From assembly GCF_002776525.5 (NCBI RefSeq), contig NC_045452.1, positions 27,499,636 to 27,563,635 on the forward strand: DNA of 64,000 nt, read 5' to 3'. The stretch's first letter is position 1, and each line of letters opens with the position of its first letter. This stretch comes from Piliocolobus tephrosceles. Lineage: Eukaryota; Chordata; Mammalia; Primates; Cercopithecidae. The notes under the pieces are model-generated. The model did not search any database, was not told the origin of the DNA, and was given only the letters and a program-made list of their open reading frames with translations. This document shows positions 11,283 to 23,219 of the stretch, piece after piece. The position numbers were made by a program, and so were the translations under genes.

Positions 11283-11439
11283 GGAAGTAATTTTTCCCGA
11301 GGTGAGGCTCAAGTAAGTCTCCCCTCCTCAAGGGAAGGCTCTGTTGTTGATGGGTTCCTGTCCTTATATCCTTAATGCCTAATGGAAGCGCTCCTTCAAG
11401 ACACAGCTTAATCATCCTAACGGCCAACACCCTTGTGTG

Positions 11440-11675
11440 GTGGGTACCATGGGCAGTGCCACTTCAGGGTGCTTTAAAGGCAGCAGCTCATTTGATCCTG
11501 ACACAGCCTTCTAAGCCAGTGTTTCTTTGCATCACCTCCTTTTGCTGATGGGGAAACTGAGGCTCCGAGAGGTTGTGTAATGGAGCCAAGGTCACACGTC
11601 AGCAGGAGCAGCAGAATTTGCTGGCAGAGAACCATATTCAGACTCCCTTCCCTTCACCTTTGTGCTCTAGGGCCT
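11440..11675 (+). mobile_element. MIR SINE, well preserved
   Basis: Contains a near-complete MIR order: low-order opening, TTTTGCTGATGGGGAAACTG, AGGCTCCGAGAGGTTGTGTA, GGTCACACGTCAGCAG. One of the clearest MIR copies in the window. Confidence 0.8.
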
Positions 11676-11685
11676 TAGAATACTT

Positions 11686-11940
11686 CTTTTGAGACAGGGC
11701 CTCGCTGTCACCCAGGCTGACTGTAGTGGTGCAATCTTGGCTTATTGTAGCCTCCAGCTCCTAGACTCAAGCAAGCCTCTACCTCAGCCTCCTGAGCAGC
11801 TGGGACAGTAGATGCACACCACCATACCTGGCTAATTTTTGTACTTTTTTTGTAGAGACAGAGTCTTGCTAGATTGCACAGGCTGGTCTCTAACTTCTGG
11901 CCTCAAGTGATTTTACTACTTTGGCATCCCAAAGTCCTGG
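11686..11940 (-). mobile_element. AluJ, antisense, 5'-truncated
   Basis: Starts GAGACAGGGCCTCGCTGTCACC with a short T tail. It stops at CCCAAAGTCCTGGG, lacking the usual last ~35 bases of the element's 5' end. Confidence 0.9.
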
Positions 11941-11968
11941 GAAGAACACTTTTGAAAATGAATCTTCT

Positions 11969-12263
11969 GCCAGGTGCGGTGGCTCACGCCTGTAATCCCA
12001 GCACTTTGGCAGGAGGATCACTTGAGGCCAGGAGTTCAAGGCCAGCCTGGCCAGCATGGTGAAACTCCATCTCTACTAAAAATATAAAAATTAGCCTGCT
12101 GTCGTGGCACACGCCTGTAGTCCCAGCTACTCGGGAGGCTGAGGCAGGAGAATCATTTGAACCTGGGAGGTTGCAGTGAACTGAGATTGCGCCATTGCAC
12201 TCCAGCCTGGGCTACAGAGTGAGACTCCGTCTCAAAAAAAAAAAAAAAAAAAAAAAAAAAGAA
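11969..12263 (+). mobile_element. AluS with left-arm deletion
   Basis: The target-site duplication GAATCTTCT is present at 11960-11968 and 12264-12272. About 16 bases (AGGCCGAGGCGGGTGG region) are missing after CACTTTGG. Confidence 0.95.
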
Positions 12264-12357
12264 GAATCTTCTCAGATGGATTTCCATCAAGATACTATAT
12301 TCTAAAACCACCTGCTTTGTTTACATTGAGCTTTTCCTTTCTTAGAAGTCCACTTAA

Positions 12358-12662
12358 GCCAGGCACGGTGGCTCACACCTGTAGTCCCAGCACTTTGGAA
12401 GGCTGAGGTGGGTGGGCCACCTGAGGTCGGGAGTTTAAGACCAGCCTGACCAACATAGAGAAACCCTGTCTCTAATAAAAATACAAAATTAGCCAGGAGT
12501 GGTGGCGCATGCCTATAATCCCAGCTACTCGGGAGACTGAGGTAGGAGAATCGCTTGAGCCTGGGAGGCGGAGGTTGAGGTGAACACAGATTGCGCCACT
12601 GCACTCCAGCCTGGGCAACAAGAGTGAAACTCCATCTCAAAACAACAACAAAACAACAAAAA
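12358..12662 (+). mobile_element. AluS with CAA-repeat tail
   Basis: The target-site duplication TCCACTTAA is present at 12349-12357 and 12663-12671. The tail is AAC/AAAAC repeats. Confidence 0.95.
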
Positions 12663-12671
12663 TCCACTTAA

Positions 12672-13035
12672 AGTATTTGTAACTGGATCATTCAGAAAAA
12701 AGAAGGAAAGAAAGAAAGAAAACCACAGGTAAACGACTCTGGAACTCATCCTGGGGGTGGGGGCTCAGCAAAGATCTCCAAGCCAGGCTCCCATTGTGCT
12801 CACAAGAAAACTCTGTAGTTAGGTCTCAAGTATGAACTGATTGCAACGCAAACAATTATAAGCTGTAAATGGCCTCTGCTCAGGGGAGAGGTCCAGGGAT
12901 CCCCCCATGCACGCATGCGTCACTAGAAACTATGTAGAAATGTTCCAGATCCGTTCTCTACACGAACTTAACCCAGTCAGACGAACAGCAGCAAGGCCCG
13001 AAGCATTCCATTTACTGAGTGAGTTTAAGGTTTTG
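12672..13035. other. Short single-copy stretch
   Basis: Begins with a purine-rich GAAA run (12698-12722). No gene or repeat family is recognised in the rest. Confidence 0.4.
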
Positions 13036-13332
13036 GTTTTTTTTTTTCTTTGAGGCAAGGTCTGGCTCTGTCGCCCAGGCTGGAGTGCGGTGGCACAATC
13101 TCGGCTCACTACAACCTCTACCTCCCAAACTCAAGCGATCCTCCCACCTCAGCCTCTTGGGTAGCCAGGACTACAGGCATGCATCACATGCCCAGCTAAT
13201 TTTTGTATATTTTGTACAGATGGGGTTTTGCCATGTTTCCCAGGCTGGCCTCAAACTCCTGAACTCAAGCGATCTGCCCGCCTTGGCCTCTCAAAGTGCT
13301 GGGATTACAGGTGTGAGCCACCACGCCCGGCT
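13036..13332 (-). mobile_element. AluJ/S intermediate, antisense
   Basis: T-tract, GAGGCAAGGTCTGGCTCTG start and CACGCCCGGC end. It has AluJ-leaning states such as GATCCTCCCACCTCAGCCTC. Confidence 0.92.
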
Positions 13333-14106
13333 TGATTCTTCTTTATAAGCCCTTCTGATTAGAATCAAATGAATCCAGCCATTGGAGTCTTTCAAAGATG
13401 ACACAGATGTGAGGTGAATTTCATAGAATCACAGCCTCGGTTTAGAAGCTGAGGCCGTGGTTGACACCAGGAGCCTCTAAGGCCTTACTTATTTGTTTAG
13501 TGGCTGGAAGGTCAGATGGGGAGAACACTGGGTGATGTTTCCTGGAGAGGTGGACAGCTGTATTCCAGTCTCACCCACCTCAAGTCAGCTATTATTCCCT
13601 GCTCATTTGCCAGGAACCTAGCTGCAGATAGGCTGTCCTGCTGGGGTAACAGTTTTACCGGAAAAAAAAGTGCCCGTCACATTTTTTACTGGAAAAGTTG
13701 AGAGGTGTGGGAGGCAAGACTGGCTGGTTTCAGATTCCCCTCCTTGCACTCAAGGCAAGCTGGGCTCACAAAAGCACCACTCCCTCAAAACCCAGGGCAG
13801 GTTTTAGACCAACAACAGCCGAGTTTGGTTAAAAACGGCGGAAAATGTTTGTGCTTTCTCATGGTTTTGGCCCCAGATCGACTTGATGCCACTCCAGAGG
13901 TTCTCCCAGCCTCCAACTGCGGATTCTCAGTTCCTTTCAGAAAACAAGACGCCTCTCAACCAGCAAAATTGGTCATTTTCAATCTCGATTTCCTTCTTGC
14001 CATTGTGTAAGTCCAATCTTGTTAAACCTACGAAGAGTGAGGGTCACAGCCATGTACCCCTAAGTTATATTCCCAACACTTACAACCAGCCAGCTGATGT
14101 GTAGTT
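13333..14106. other. Single-copy intergenic stretch
   Basis: 774 bases with no recognised repeat. Several open frames exist, but none has splice context or a family I recognise. Confidence 0.4.
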
Positions 14107-14116
14107 AAGAAGCACA

Positions 14117-14408
14117 GGCCGGGCGCGGTGGCTCAAGCCTGTAATCCCAGCACTCTGGGAGGCCGAGACGGGCAGATCACAAGGTCAGGAGATCGAGACC
14201 ATCCTGGCGAACATGGTGAAACCCCGTCTCTACTAAAAAAGACAAAAAATTAGCCGGGCGAGGTGGCGGGCGTCTGTAGTCCCAGCTACTCGGGAGGCTG
14301 AGGCAGGAGAATGGCGTGAACCCGGGAGGTGGAGCTTGCAGCGAGCTGAGATCCGGCCACTGCACTCCAGCTTGGGCGACAGAGCGAGACTCTGTCTCAA
14401 AAAAAAAA
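14117..14408 (+). mobile_element. AluYR, Old World monkey lineage, sense
   Basis: Young copy with the target-site duplication AAGAAGCACA at 14107-14116 and 14409-14418. Diagnostic states are GGCTCAAGCCTGTAATCCC in the left arm, GGGCGAGGTGGCGGG at the arm junction, and ATCCGGCCAC at 14351-14360. It should be absent from the human orthologous site if the lineage assignment is right. Confidence 0.92.
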
Positions 14409-14418
14409 AAGAAGCACA

Positions 14419-15023
14419 ATCTTCATTGGTTTTTACAATTATCAGGAGAGGAGCAGATGGAAGTCACGGGGCAGGGCAGTTTTCTGAGTCTGGTGAATTT
14501 CACTGATATAAGAGGGAAAGTGATAGTTTCAGAATCTGAAATTTGCCATAGAACTATGTCTTCTCTCCCGACCTGTGCACCTGCCAAGGCCCTGCTCAAC
14601 CTCTGTCTTCTGTGCCCAGAGAAAGCCTTTCCAACCCCTTTCAGGATGAATGAACCCCCTCTTCTGTGCTCTCGTCTCTTTTCTAGACCCCCAACTCATC
14701 GCTGTCTGAATAGCTCCATCCCACTAGACCAGAAACTTCTCGAGGCCAAGAGCTGTCAGACCTGCCCAGGACACCCTCATTTGCTTGAATGAATAAGCAA
14801 ACGGCTCCTTCCTCCAGCTGCCCCAGCCACTAAGTTTCACCTTGACCATGACTGGTGCTTCTCAGACCCAAACAAAGTAGCTACTGCAGGAAAGGAAACC
14901 CCTATAAAAATGAAAAGATGTTCATTGACGTGGGGGAACACCTGTTTGACCTCCCAGTATTCTGCTTGTGGGAAAATATTCCAATTTTTCCTCAGCAAGT
15001 AGATTTCCCTTCCCACGCCTTCA
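14419..15023. other. Single-copy intergenic stretch
   Basis: About 600 bases. A possible L2-type piece lies around 14560-14800 (GTGCCCAGAGAAAGCCTTTC, then CCAAGAGCTGTCAG) but is too diverged to assign firmly. Confidence 0.35.
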
Positions 15024-15032
15024 ATTTCTTTT

Positions 15033-15337
15033 CTTTTTTCTTTTTCTTTTTCTTTTTTTTTTTTTGGAGACAGGGTCTCACTCTGTCGCCTAGGCTGGAG
15101 TGCAGTGGCCTAATCTCCGCTCACTACAACCTCTGCCTTCCGGGTTCAAGCGATTCTCCTGCTTCAGCCTCCTAAGTAGCTGGGATTACAGGTGTGTGCC
15201 ACCATGCCCAGCTAATTTTTGTATTTTTTTAGTAGAGACTGGGTTTCTCTATGTCGGCCAGGCTGATCTCAGGTGATCTGCCAGCCTCCGCCGCCCAAAG
15301 TGCTGGGATTGCAAGCGCGAGCCACCTTGACCAGCCC
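15033..15337 (-). mobile_element. AluS, antisense, with TTTTC tail
   Basis: The target-site duplication ATTTCTTTT is present at 15024-15032 and 15339-15347. A short stretch (AACTCCTGACCTC) is missing between GATCTC and AGGTGATC. Confidence 0.94.
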
Positions 15338-15347
15338 GATTTCTTTT

Positions 15348-18300
15348 ATAATCTGTCCCCAAAAAGGAAACTTACAAAATCCTCTTAAAAGAATATTCTC
15401 CACAGCACTGGCAGATGAAAAAGAATGTTATGGAGCTGGGCATGCCTGAATCTACATTCACTCTACTCTTAGCCGTCTATATTTGTCTGTCTGACCGGAT
15501 TCCTTTGTAAGTATTTGTACTAAGGAAATTTGACTTGCTGCCATTTGAGGTATTGTGGATAAATGGGCTTTTTAGTTGGCAAATCCAGAACTTTCCATGG
15601 TCATCAACACACACTTTGTGAGCTCCTATTAAGGAGTAATCTCCTTGCTTTACTACTACGGTCTTGTACATGAGCAAGGAGATTACTAAAGTTTTTAAAG
15701 TCAGCTAAGAAAATAAATCAACATTTTTGTTTGTCAGTAAGAGGCTGATGGCATATATATGTACTGTGTATATATATGTGTGTGCACATACACATATGTA
15801 AATAAATGACACACATGGTGAAAGCAATGTTATTTGGTTAAGACTGAAGGCATTGTTGGGAAGGGAGGTGGTGGAATTAGATGTTGATACAGTAGGTGTT
15901 TCAAATGTCAGATTTCAATGGTAATGGGAAGGAAAAGAAAGAAGAAAAATGGCTCCTTTAAAATATATCAATTCATCATTTCCCATTTGCAAACATTGAA
16001 AAAAAAAATGAGAGAAGCTGTCTGTCTTTCCTTGAGAGCTGCCTTTTAGCTTCTAGAGAGATGGAGTTTGGGCCGATGTCAGGGTTACTAAGGAAACGAT
16101 GTATGCTTATGAATAGCAAAGCAAATAGACATATAAAACACAAGTAAATCATTAATTGATTAATATTATTATTGATGGGATCTGAAGAGACTTACATATT
16201 CCTTCTTTATTCCAAGCTCTCAAAAGTTTTCTTTCATCGCAAAGCAAACACTCAGAACGGCCACTTTATGGATAATTTTTCCCTCTTTGCTTCACACTCT
16301 AGAGACGAAGAAGGGCTCACTCTTGGATTTTAATGGATCAAAGAAAATGGTAAACCAGGCAAGAGAAGTGTGCTTCATGTTTTCTGCCTTTTTTTTAAAA
16401 AAACTGATGGCTGTGGTTTTTGAAGAGAATGGAAAATGCATTAGGGATAGTTTGACTTAAATACAAAGCACCTTTTGGTTTGACAAACAGATTTGAGTAG
16501 AGGCAAAGCCACATCTTCTGAGCCATGATTATGTCAGTTTCAATGGTGCCTTTCTCAGTGGCTGGATTCCACAGCAGAGGGGTAGGGCCAGGAGGAGGTG
16601 CTGAGTGGTGCCAGGTGCAGGGTGGCACGGTGTGGGGACGGCAAAAGGTGAGGGAAGCCAGCATGCTTCCCTCACTGATGGAAAGCAGAGGGGGACGCCA
16701 GCCAGGTGGCCAGGTGAGGCCGACACACCCCTGGGAGGCCACGGTTGCGACACGAGGGTGTGTCCCAGCTTCCTATTAGTGAGTCAGCATTTCCTCCTGT
16801 GGTGCCCAACAGCCTGGGGGTCGCTGTGGAGGTTAGAGAGAGGTGAACCGTCCCATCTGGGTGATCCTTGTTTGCCTCTGGCCCTTCTCGTTGATCCAGA
16901 CCATGACCGAGAAACCTTCCCTTCACATTGCGTCCTCCTCCCCTTGGCACTGCGAGCGCCCAACCCGAAATGTGTCCGTGATCACTGCTACCCAGGAAGT
17001 GTGCAGTTGGAGATGGGCCCTCTCTGGAGGCCACACCTGGGGTAGCAGAGATGGCAGACGGAGAACACGCCCTGTGCAGAGACCTCCTGGCGTTGCACCT
17101 GCTTTGCTGTGTGACCTCAGCCAGCCACTTAACCTCTCTGTGCCCTGGCCACCAACCCCCTCACAGCACCTCCCTTGAAGGGCTGCTGAGGGCACACCTT
17201 TGCATGCACTGCTCCTATTCTTACAGTGAGGGAAGCAGAAGCCAAGGAGCCAGCGTCTTGGTTGGCAACAGGTCCAGCTTCTGTCCCCAGCTCTAGATAC
17301 TGTGGGTGCCCTCAGAGCCTCCACAGGACTGTCAGTGAGAGGGGTGCCTTATCCAGCCCATCCCTGCATATAGGCCAAGGGGATAAACTATCTCGCATCC
17401 CCACGTGACAGCCCCTTTCCTCCACGGAGCTTGCTCAGGGAGGGACACAAAGCCTGTTTGTTCAATGGGTAAGGCTGGTCTGTGCAGGGAGGTGCTGTGG
17501 TACAGGAAGGTGAGAAAAACCACAGCCCGAGAGCGGTGAGCCCCAGGGGCCTGGAGCAGGAGGCGGGAGCAGAGGCGAGGGCAGTTCATTCTGTTGGGGG
17601 TCGAGGGACAGGAACCCAGGAAAGCTTCCTGGAGGTGGCTTTTGAGATGGGTCTTGAAGAATGCACAGAAGCTTGGCAGAGGCTCAGAAAGCCAAGAGGG
17701 CAAAGCCATGGAGGTGTGGGGGGGCAGAGAGTGCCGGGGTACCCACTGTCCTAGGACAGCAGCCAGGAGGGGGGTCTCTACTCCTTTCTCCTCCTCCTGG
17801 TGGACGATCCCAGACCCTGTAGGTCCCAGGAGGGGAGGAAGAACGTTGATTCTCTGAGCCTGAGGTCTCTGAGGGCAGACCCTGTCCTACCCTCCTCACA
17901 GCCTCGGAGCAAGTGCCGGTCTGGGAAGCTCTGAGGGCTTTTTCTTTTCAGAATGGGTGGGGATGGCTGTGTCTCAGCCTTCACAGTTGGTCAGCGACAC
18001 AGACCCTAGGCCTGTGGTCCCTGGTCAGGAAACTGTGCTGGGGACAGGAAGGGGCCTGCCCTCGGGTGCTGGGTGGCCTTGGTGGAGAGTAGGGAGTGCT
18101 AGGGGCTGGGAAGGCTCCCTTGGGTCCCAGAGGGAGGGGCTGTGGAGGCGCTTGACTTTCCCACCTCACTGTGATGGCTCCTGGTCTGAGATACATGCAC
18201 CTAACTTCCCCTTTGAAGGGACAGGGCTGGCAGCTTGCAGGCCTCGGAGTGAGGGCACACAGTAGTCCCGGGGTCAGCGGGCCCTTTGTCTTTGTAGCAG

Positions 18301-19473
18301 CTACACTCGGCCTGAAGGGCAGCCAAGCATTCACGTCTGCCAAGAACCTGAGACTGAATCCTGGAACACGGTCTACACGTCCCCCACCCCAGGGCTAAAA
18401 TGGGAAGGTGGACAGGGGAGGAAGCCGACACAGGGTCAACCCCACCCTCCCCGTCCACCCTGGAAGAGGCAGAGCGGTGCTCCCTTACCCACATTTTGTT
18501 GATTGGACAGTCTAGTTCAGAGAGGTTCCCTGATGGACCGGAAGAAACACAGCCAGGAATAAGCGGTGGTAGCCCAGACTGGGGGCGCCTGAGGCCCGTG
18601 CTCCTCCCTCAGGCATGCTGGCCTCAGTCCAGTCCCGCGCCCTCCTCTCCAGGGAGCAGCCAGGCTAGGTTCACAGTGCTCATGCTTCAGTCCACACTCC
18701 CTGCTGGGCTTGGGCAGGTGCAAGGCGCAGCGGCCCGGAATCTCAGCTCCCAAATCCCGTGAGCTTTGCCATGGCTCAAGCTTCTGGGCCCATCTGGAAG
18801 TGATGCGGCTGGCCTTACAAGGTGCCGGTGGGGTTCACAGACCGGCGTGTGAAGAGGCAGTGGTGGCAGGGGCCCATAAAGCAGGGCTGGGGCTGGGCCC
18901 TGTGGGACGCTCACCCCCAGACAAAGGCAAGGCGTGGAAGGCACAGGTGGACTCTCCTGCTGCTCTCAAATCACCTGAGACGAAGGTTCCGTGCAGTCTC
19001 CAGGCCCAGTCCCCAGAGATCCTGACTGGGAGGACTGGGGTGGGGCCTCAAAAGGCGTAATTTTTGCCAGCACTGCAGGTGTGGGGTCTGAAGCAGGTGG
19101 TCTGTGCATGGCACTCAAGGCCTTGGTCCAGCGTCAGTGCGGGGTTCATGCAGCAGCCACAGGGGCCGACTGCCACTGGCCCTGGGAAGACAGGGCAGGA
19201 GGAGGCCGGGCTTCCCCCTGCGCTTGGGACGCCAAGGGAACACACGGATGTAGGGTGTGGGCCCACAGTGCATCCTCTGCTCCCCAAAATGTGCCACCAT
19301 TCAACATAAAGCCCCTTGCATTTACTGTCCACGAGGCCTTCCGTGAACCTGTCTATGGGCACACTCTCAGAATCAACAAATTACAGGGCTCAAAATCAAA
19401 ATCCACCTCCTCCCCCTATACCAGAAAGAGCTGTCTGCACCCAAATGTTGAGGGAAATGCATCTGCCTTGACT
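15348..19473. other. Alu-free, mostly single-copy block
   Basis: 4.1 kb without an Alu in a window averaging about one per kb. The left part (to ~16,500) is AT-rich; the right part is GC-rich. It contains a TA/TG microsatellite (about 15752-15806), a MIR-like antisense scrap near 17,100-17,160 (TGTGTGACCTCAGCCAGCCA), an L2-like piece near 17,560-17,700, and a MER-type DNA transposon scrap near 18,970-19,060. No exon with a recognisable protein family was found. Confidence 0.5.
15752..15806. repeat. TA/TG/CA mixed microsatellite
   Basis: Alternating purine-pyrimidine tract (TATATATGTAC, TATATATATGTG, CACATACACATATG). It may form Z-DNA-like or hairpin structure. Confidence 0.8.
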
Positions 19474-19482
19474 CTCTCCTTT

Positions 19483-19726
19483 GGCGAGATCTCAGCTCAC
19501 TGCAACCTCTGCCTCCGGGGTCAAGCGATTCTCCCACCTCAGCCTCCTGAGGAGCTGGGACTACAGGTGTGCACCACTGCATCTGGCTAATTTTTGTATT
19601 TTTAGTAGAGACAGGATTTTGTCTTGTTGGCCAGGCTGGTCTCGAACTCCTGGCCTCAAGTGATCTACCCGCCTCCGTCTCTCTAAGTGCTGGGATTACA
19701 GGCGTGAGCCACCGTGCCCGGCCACC
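19483..19726 (-). mobile_element. 3'-truncated, tail-less AluS with target-site duplication
   Basis: Starts abruptly inside the right arm (GGCGAGATCTCAGCTCACTG) with no T-tract and no GAGACAGAGTCTC box, yet reaches a complete 5' end at CCGTGCCCGGCC. CTCTCCTTT is present on both sides (19474-19482 and 19727-19735). Tail loss combined with an intact duplication is unusual. Confidence 0.9.
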
Positions 19727-19735
19727 CTCTCCTTT

Positions 19736-21213
19736 CAATGAAATGCTTTTACTTTGGTTTACAGGCTCAGATGAGATACTCCCATCTGTTCATAAAGAGA
19801 ACAGATTCCGACTTGTGTTCCAATCCTGAGTACCAAAAACTCCCTGGAAGGGAGCTCTGTGTTTTCAGAGGTTCACTCACGTGCCCATGGAGGGTCTGAG
19901 AAAGGCCCTGCATGGGTGAGTGATTTAGGGACAGGCGGTAAACTGAGGAAGTGACACAAAGCCTCCTACACAGGGATCCCACATTCCACCCACTATTACT
20001 CCCGTTCTCTGCACTGCTGACAGCTCTCAAACAGATTCTTTCCACAGGGAATTAGCCCGCACGCAACATGAACGGGCTCGTTTTATATCAGAAGGCTGAA
20101 TTTTAACTGACAAATTGGACAGGTTCCCCAAGGCAAGGGTTGCTAAGCTTTGTCATTCTCGCTAAAAATGTGATTTATAATCTATTTCTATTTGCTAGAC
20201 ACTCCTTTTCCCAGGAATGAAGACCCAGAGCAGAAACAGGAGGTCTGCTCAGTATCTTGACCCCGTATAACAATATGCTCCTCAAAAGTTTTCATTAGCA
20301 TATAAACAGATGTGCATCAATCAATATGCAGCATGGCCACCTCAGCTTTATTTCATTATGTCTTAATGATATTTTAAGCAGCCAAACACTTACAATTCAG
20401 GACAGGGCAAGACTAACCCACCATTTACTTTAGAATTTTATGTTTTAAAGGAAAGATCTAAGGGTCTGATGAAAGGAGTTGTATTTCCTTGGATCTTTTC
20501 TTCCAGTTTATAAAATAAAAACCATTTTTGTTGCTTCTTAAGTACTCTGGTATTTACGAATGCAGAATACGTCAGATGTTAGAGATCAACCCACACACAC
20601 CTTCAGCCAAGCTTCCTCAGAGATCCTTTGTAAAAAAAAAAAACCACACACAGAAAAAGTGGGTGAAACTGTCTGACTTCTTAGAAGTCTGAGTTAAAAG
20701 TTGCAAACTCATTTTGCCCAAGATAACCAGAAATGCTCTAAGCTAAGTGGGCAGAAACAGATTTGATCTCTGTATCTGATTGCCTGGCAGAAGTCAAGCA
20801 GCCAGTTTTTCAACAATGTCTCCATATCATGAAACTTCCTAAAAATCTTCAAGGGAGTAACCTGAGCTTGTGAAAAATGATCCCGAATTCAACAGGACAA
20901 AGCTTCCCTTCCAAGATATAATTAGGGGAGCTTGGAGCAGGCCTTTCATATTTGAGTTGACAAGCATCTTTTTTTCTTTGTTCAGTCTGTTCTGGAGGGC
21001 TTTAGGAGAGCTTCGCCATTTCTTTGTTAAGAGGAATGGTTGAAACAAAATTTATTTAAGAGGAATCATTTAAAATTGAATCCATCCAGTAGGAATGTTT
21101 ATTTTACCCAACATTTTTCTGTGTGAAAATAACACTAGTTTTTCTAGGTAATATATATCTTTTATTTCATCACATGCATATTTAAGCCTCTAAGTTCTTT
21201 GTTCAAAACACTG
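19736..21213. other. AT-rich single-copy stretch
   Basis: 1.5 kb without a recognised repeat. It is AT-rich with homeodomain/POU-like words (ATTAGCATATAAAC near 20296, TCTTAATGATATTTTAA near 20361). The words are suggestive only; no conservation data are available here. Confidence 0.4.
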
Positions 21214-21516
21214 AATTTTTTTTTTTTTTTTTTTTGAGACAGGTCTCGCTCTGTCGCCCAGGCTGGAGTGCAGTGGCAATATCATGACTCACTGCAGCCT
21301 TGACATCCCAGGCTCAAGCAATCCTCCCACCTTAGCCGCCCTAGTAGCTGGGACTACAGGCGTACATCACCACGCCCAGCTAATTTTTCTATTTTTTGTA
21401 GAGGTGGGGTTTCACCATGTTGTGCAAGCTGGTCTTGAACTCCTGGACTTAAGCAATCTGCCCGCCTTGGCCTCCCAAAGTGTTAGGATTCCAGGCATGA
21501 GCCACCGCACCTGGCC
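21214..21516 (-). mobile_element. AluJ, antisense
   Basis: T-tract, CAGCCTTGACATCCCAGGCT (AluJ-type) and an end at GCACCTGGCCC. Confidence 0.92.
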
Positions 21517-21544
21517 CAGAACATCGATTAAAGACATACCGATC

Positions 21545-21857
21545 GGCCGGGCGCGGTGGCTCACCCTTGTAATCCCAGCACTTTGGGAGGCCAAGGGGGG
21601 CAGATCACGAGGTCAGGAGTTTGAGACCAGCCTGGCCAGCATAGTGAAACCCCTTCTCTACTAAAAACACAAAAAATTAGCTGGGTATGGTGGCATGCGC
21701 CTGTAATCCCAGCTACTTGGAAGGCTGAGGCAGGAGAATCACTTGAACCCGGGAGGCAAAGGTTGCAGTGAGCCAAGATCCCGCCACTACACTCCAACCT
21801 GGGTGACAGAGTGAGACTCCGTCTCAACAATAACAACAACAACAACAACAACAACAA
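21545..21857 (+). mobile_element. AluS (Sc/Y-like) with long ACA tail
   Basis: Preceded by ACCGATC and followed by ACTGATC, a one-mismatch target-site duplication. The tail is (AAC)n. Confidence 0.94.
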
Positions 21858-22061
21858 ACTGATCATAAGAGCAAAGCATTGCTAAGAAGCCTGATGTAAT
21901 TGTTAGGCTCCACTGAGAGACATCTGGTGTCTAGAACTCACAATGTTCAGGCTGGTGGGAGCTGGCCTGGAGTTAGTACTCCATGGCGATAGAAACATGA
22001 ATGTTTGAAGAGTATCTACAGAAGGGACCAGAACCTTGAGAAGACTCAGAGCTCTCAAGCA

Positions 22062-22378
22062 GAGGCCGGTTGTGATGGCTCAAGCCTGTAATCCCAGTGC
22101 TTTGGGAGGCTGAGGCGGGCAGATCACTTGAACCCAGGAGTTCGAGACCTGCCTGGCCAACATGGTGAAACCCCCCACTCTACTAAAAATACAAAAATTA
22201 GCCGGGCGTGGTGGTGGGTGCCTGTAATCCCAGCCGCTCAGGAGGCTGAGGCAGGAGAATTGCCTGAACCTGGGAGGCGGAGGTTGCAGTGAGCTGAGAT
22301 TGCACCACTGCACTCCAGCCTGGGTGATACAGCAAGATTCCGTCTCCAACAAAACAAAACAAAACAAAAACAAAAACC
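22062..22378 (+). mobile_element. AluS with AAAAC tail
   Basis: The target-site duplication CAGAGCTCTCAAGCA / CAGAACTCTCAAGCA is at 22047-22061 and 22379-22393, with one difference. The tail is (AAAAC)n. Confidence 0.95.
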
Positions 22379-22393
22379 CAGAACTCTCAAGCA

Positions 22394-23219
22394 CTGCTGA
22401 CTTTTGAGTGGGCCAATTCTTTGTTGTGTGTGTGGCAGGGTGGAGGTGCTACCCAATGTACTGTAGGATGTTTAGCAGCATGGAGGCCTCTCCCCACCAG
22501 ACGCCAGGAGTGGTCTCCCTCCTCCAGGTAGATCACCAAAAGGTCTCCAGACATTGCCAAATGTCCCCTGCAGGGCAAAATCGTCCTCGGTTGAAATTGT
22601 CCACTGTTCTAAAGAATGCAGGAAGTTGGGCACACTTAGCTCGAAATGAATATTTACAGGGAACATTAAAGCTGCTTGTAGGCATCGTATGAAAAAAGTT
22701 ATTCTGATTGTTTCAGAAGGCTGAACAAGAACAAACGGGGCAAACCTGTATTTTGACTAAGGAACAAGGAGACCTTTCTAGAAAAACTGCTCAGCTCCCA
22801 GTTCCCAGAGTGTGTATGTTTAGACCGGGCTAGGATCCTGACTCAAGGTCCCGGGCTCTTTCCTCGGAAGGACAGATGGACCGATGGTCCTCTGGGCCTC
22901 CAGAGGAGCAGTCAAGCGCTGTGCTGAGAGCTTGGCCTCCCTGAGTTCCATTTAATCTGCTGTTGGGAGCGGTACTCAGAGCTTTGCAGATGGGCCTCTG
23001 CCGTTCCTCAGGGCCCACTCCAGTGCCCCAGGGAGGGTGGGCCGAGCAGCGGAGGCAGGGGCCTTGCGGTGGGGCTGGGGCCGGCAAAGGAACAAACGGA
23101 CTCACAGGACGTGGAGCAGGCAGGAGAGCCCTCTCCCGACCTGACCGTCACGGAAGCCTCCCAGCCGGTGTCTGAGCTGGGACTGGAACGCAGAGTCCTC
23201 AGTCAGGCTCTTCTCTCCG
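22394..23219. other. Single-copy stretch leading into a GC-rich block
   Basis: Contains a MER/MIR-like scrap around 22410-22580 (CTGTAGGATGTTTAGCAGCA, then CCAGACATTGCCAAATGTCC), a known pattern of old DNA transposons. GC content rises to the right. Confidence 0.4.

Noticed and set aside
16395..18762. Dense overlapping frames on both strands in the GC-rich single-copy stretch
   Set aside because: No frame stands out from its neighbours, none resembles a known family and splice signals do not bound them.
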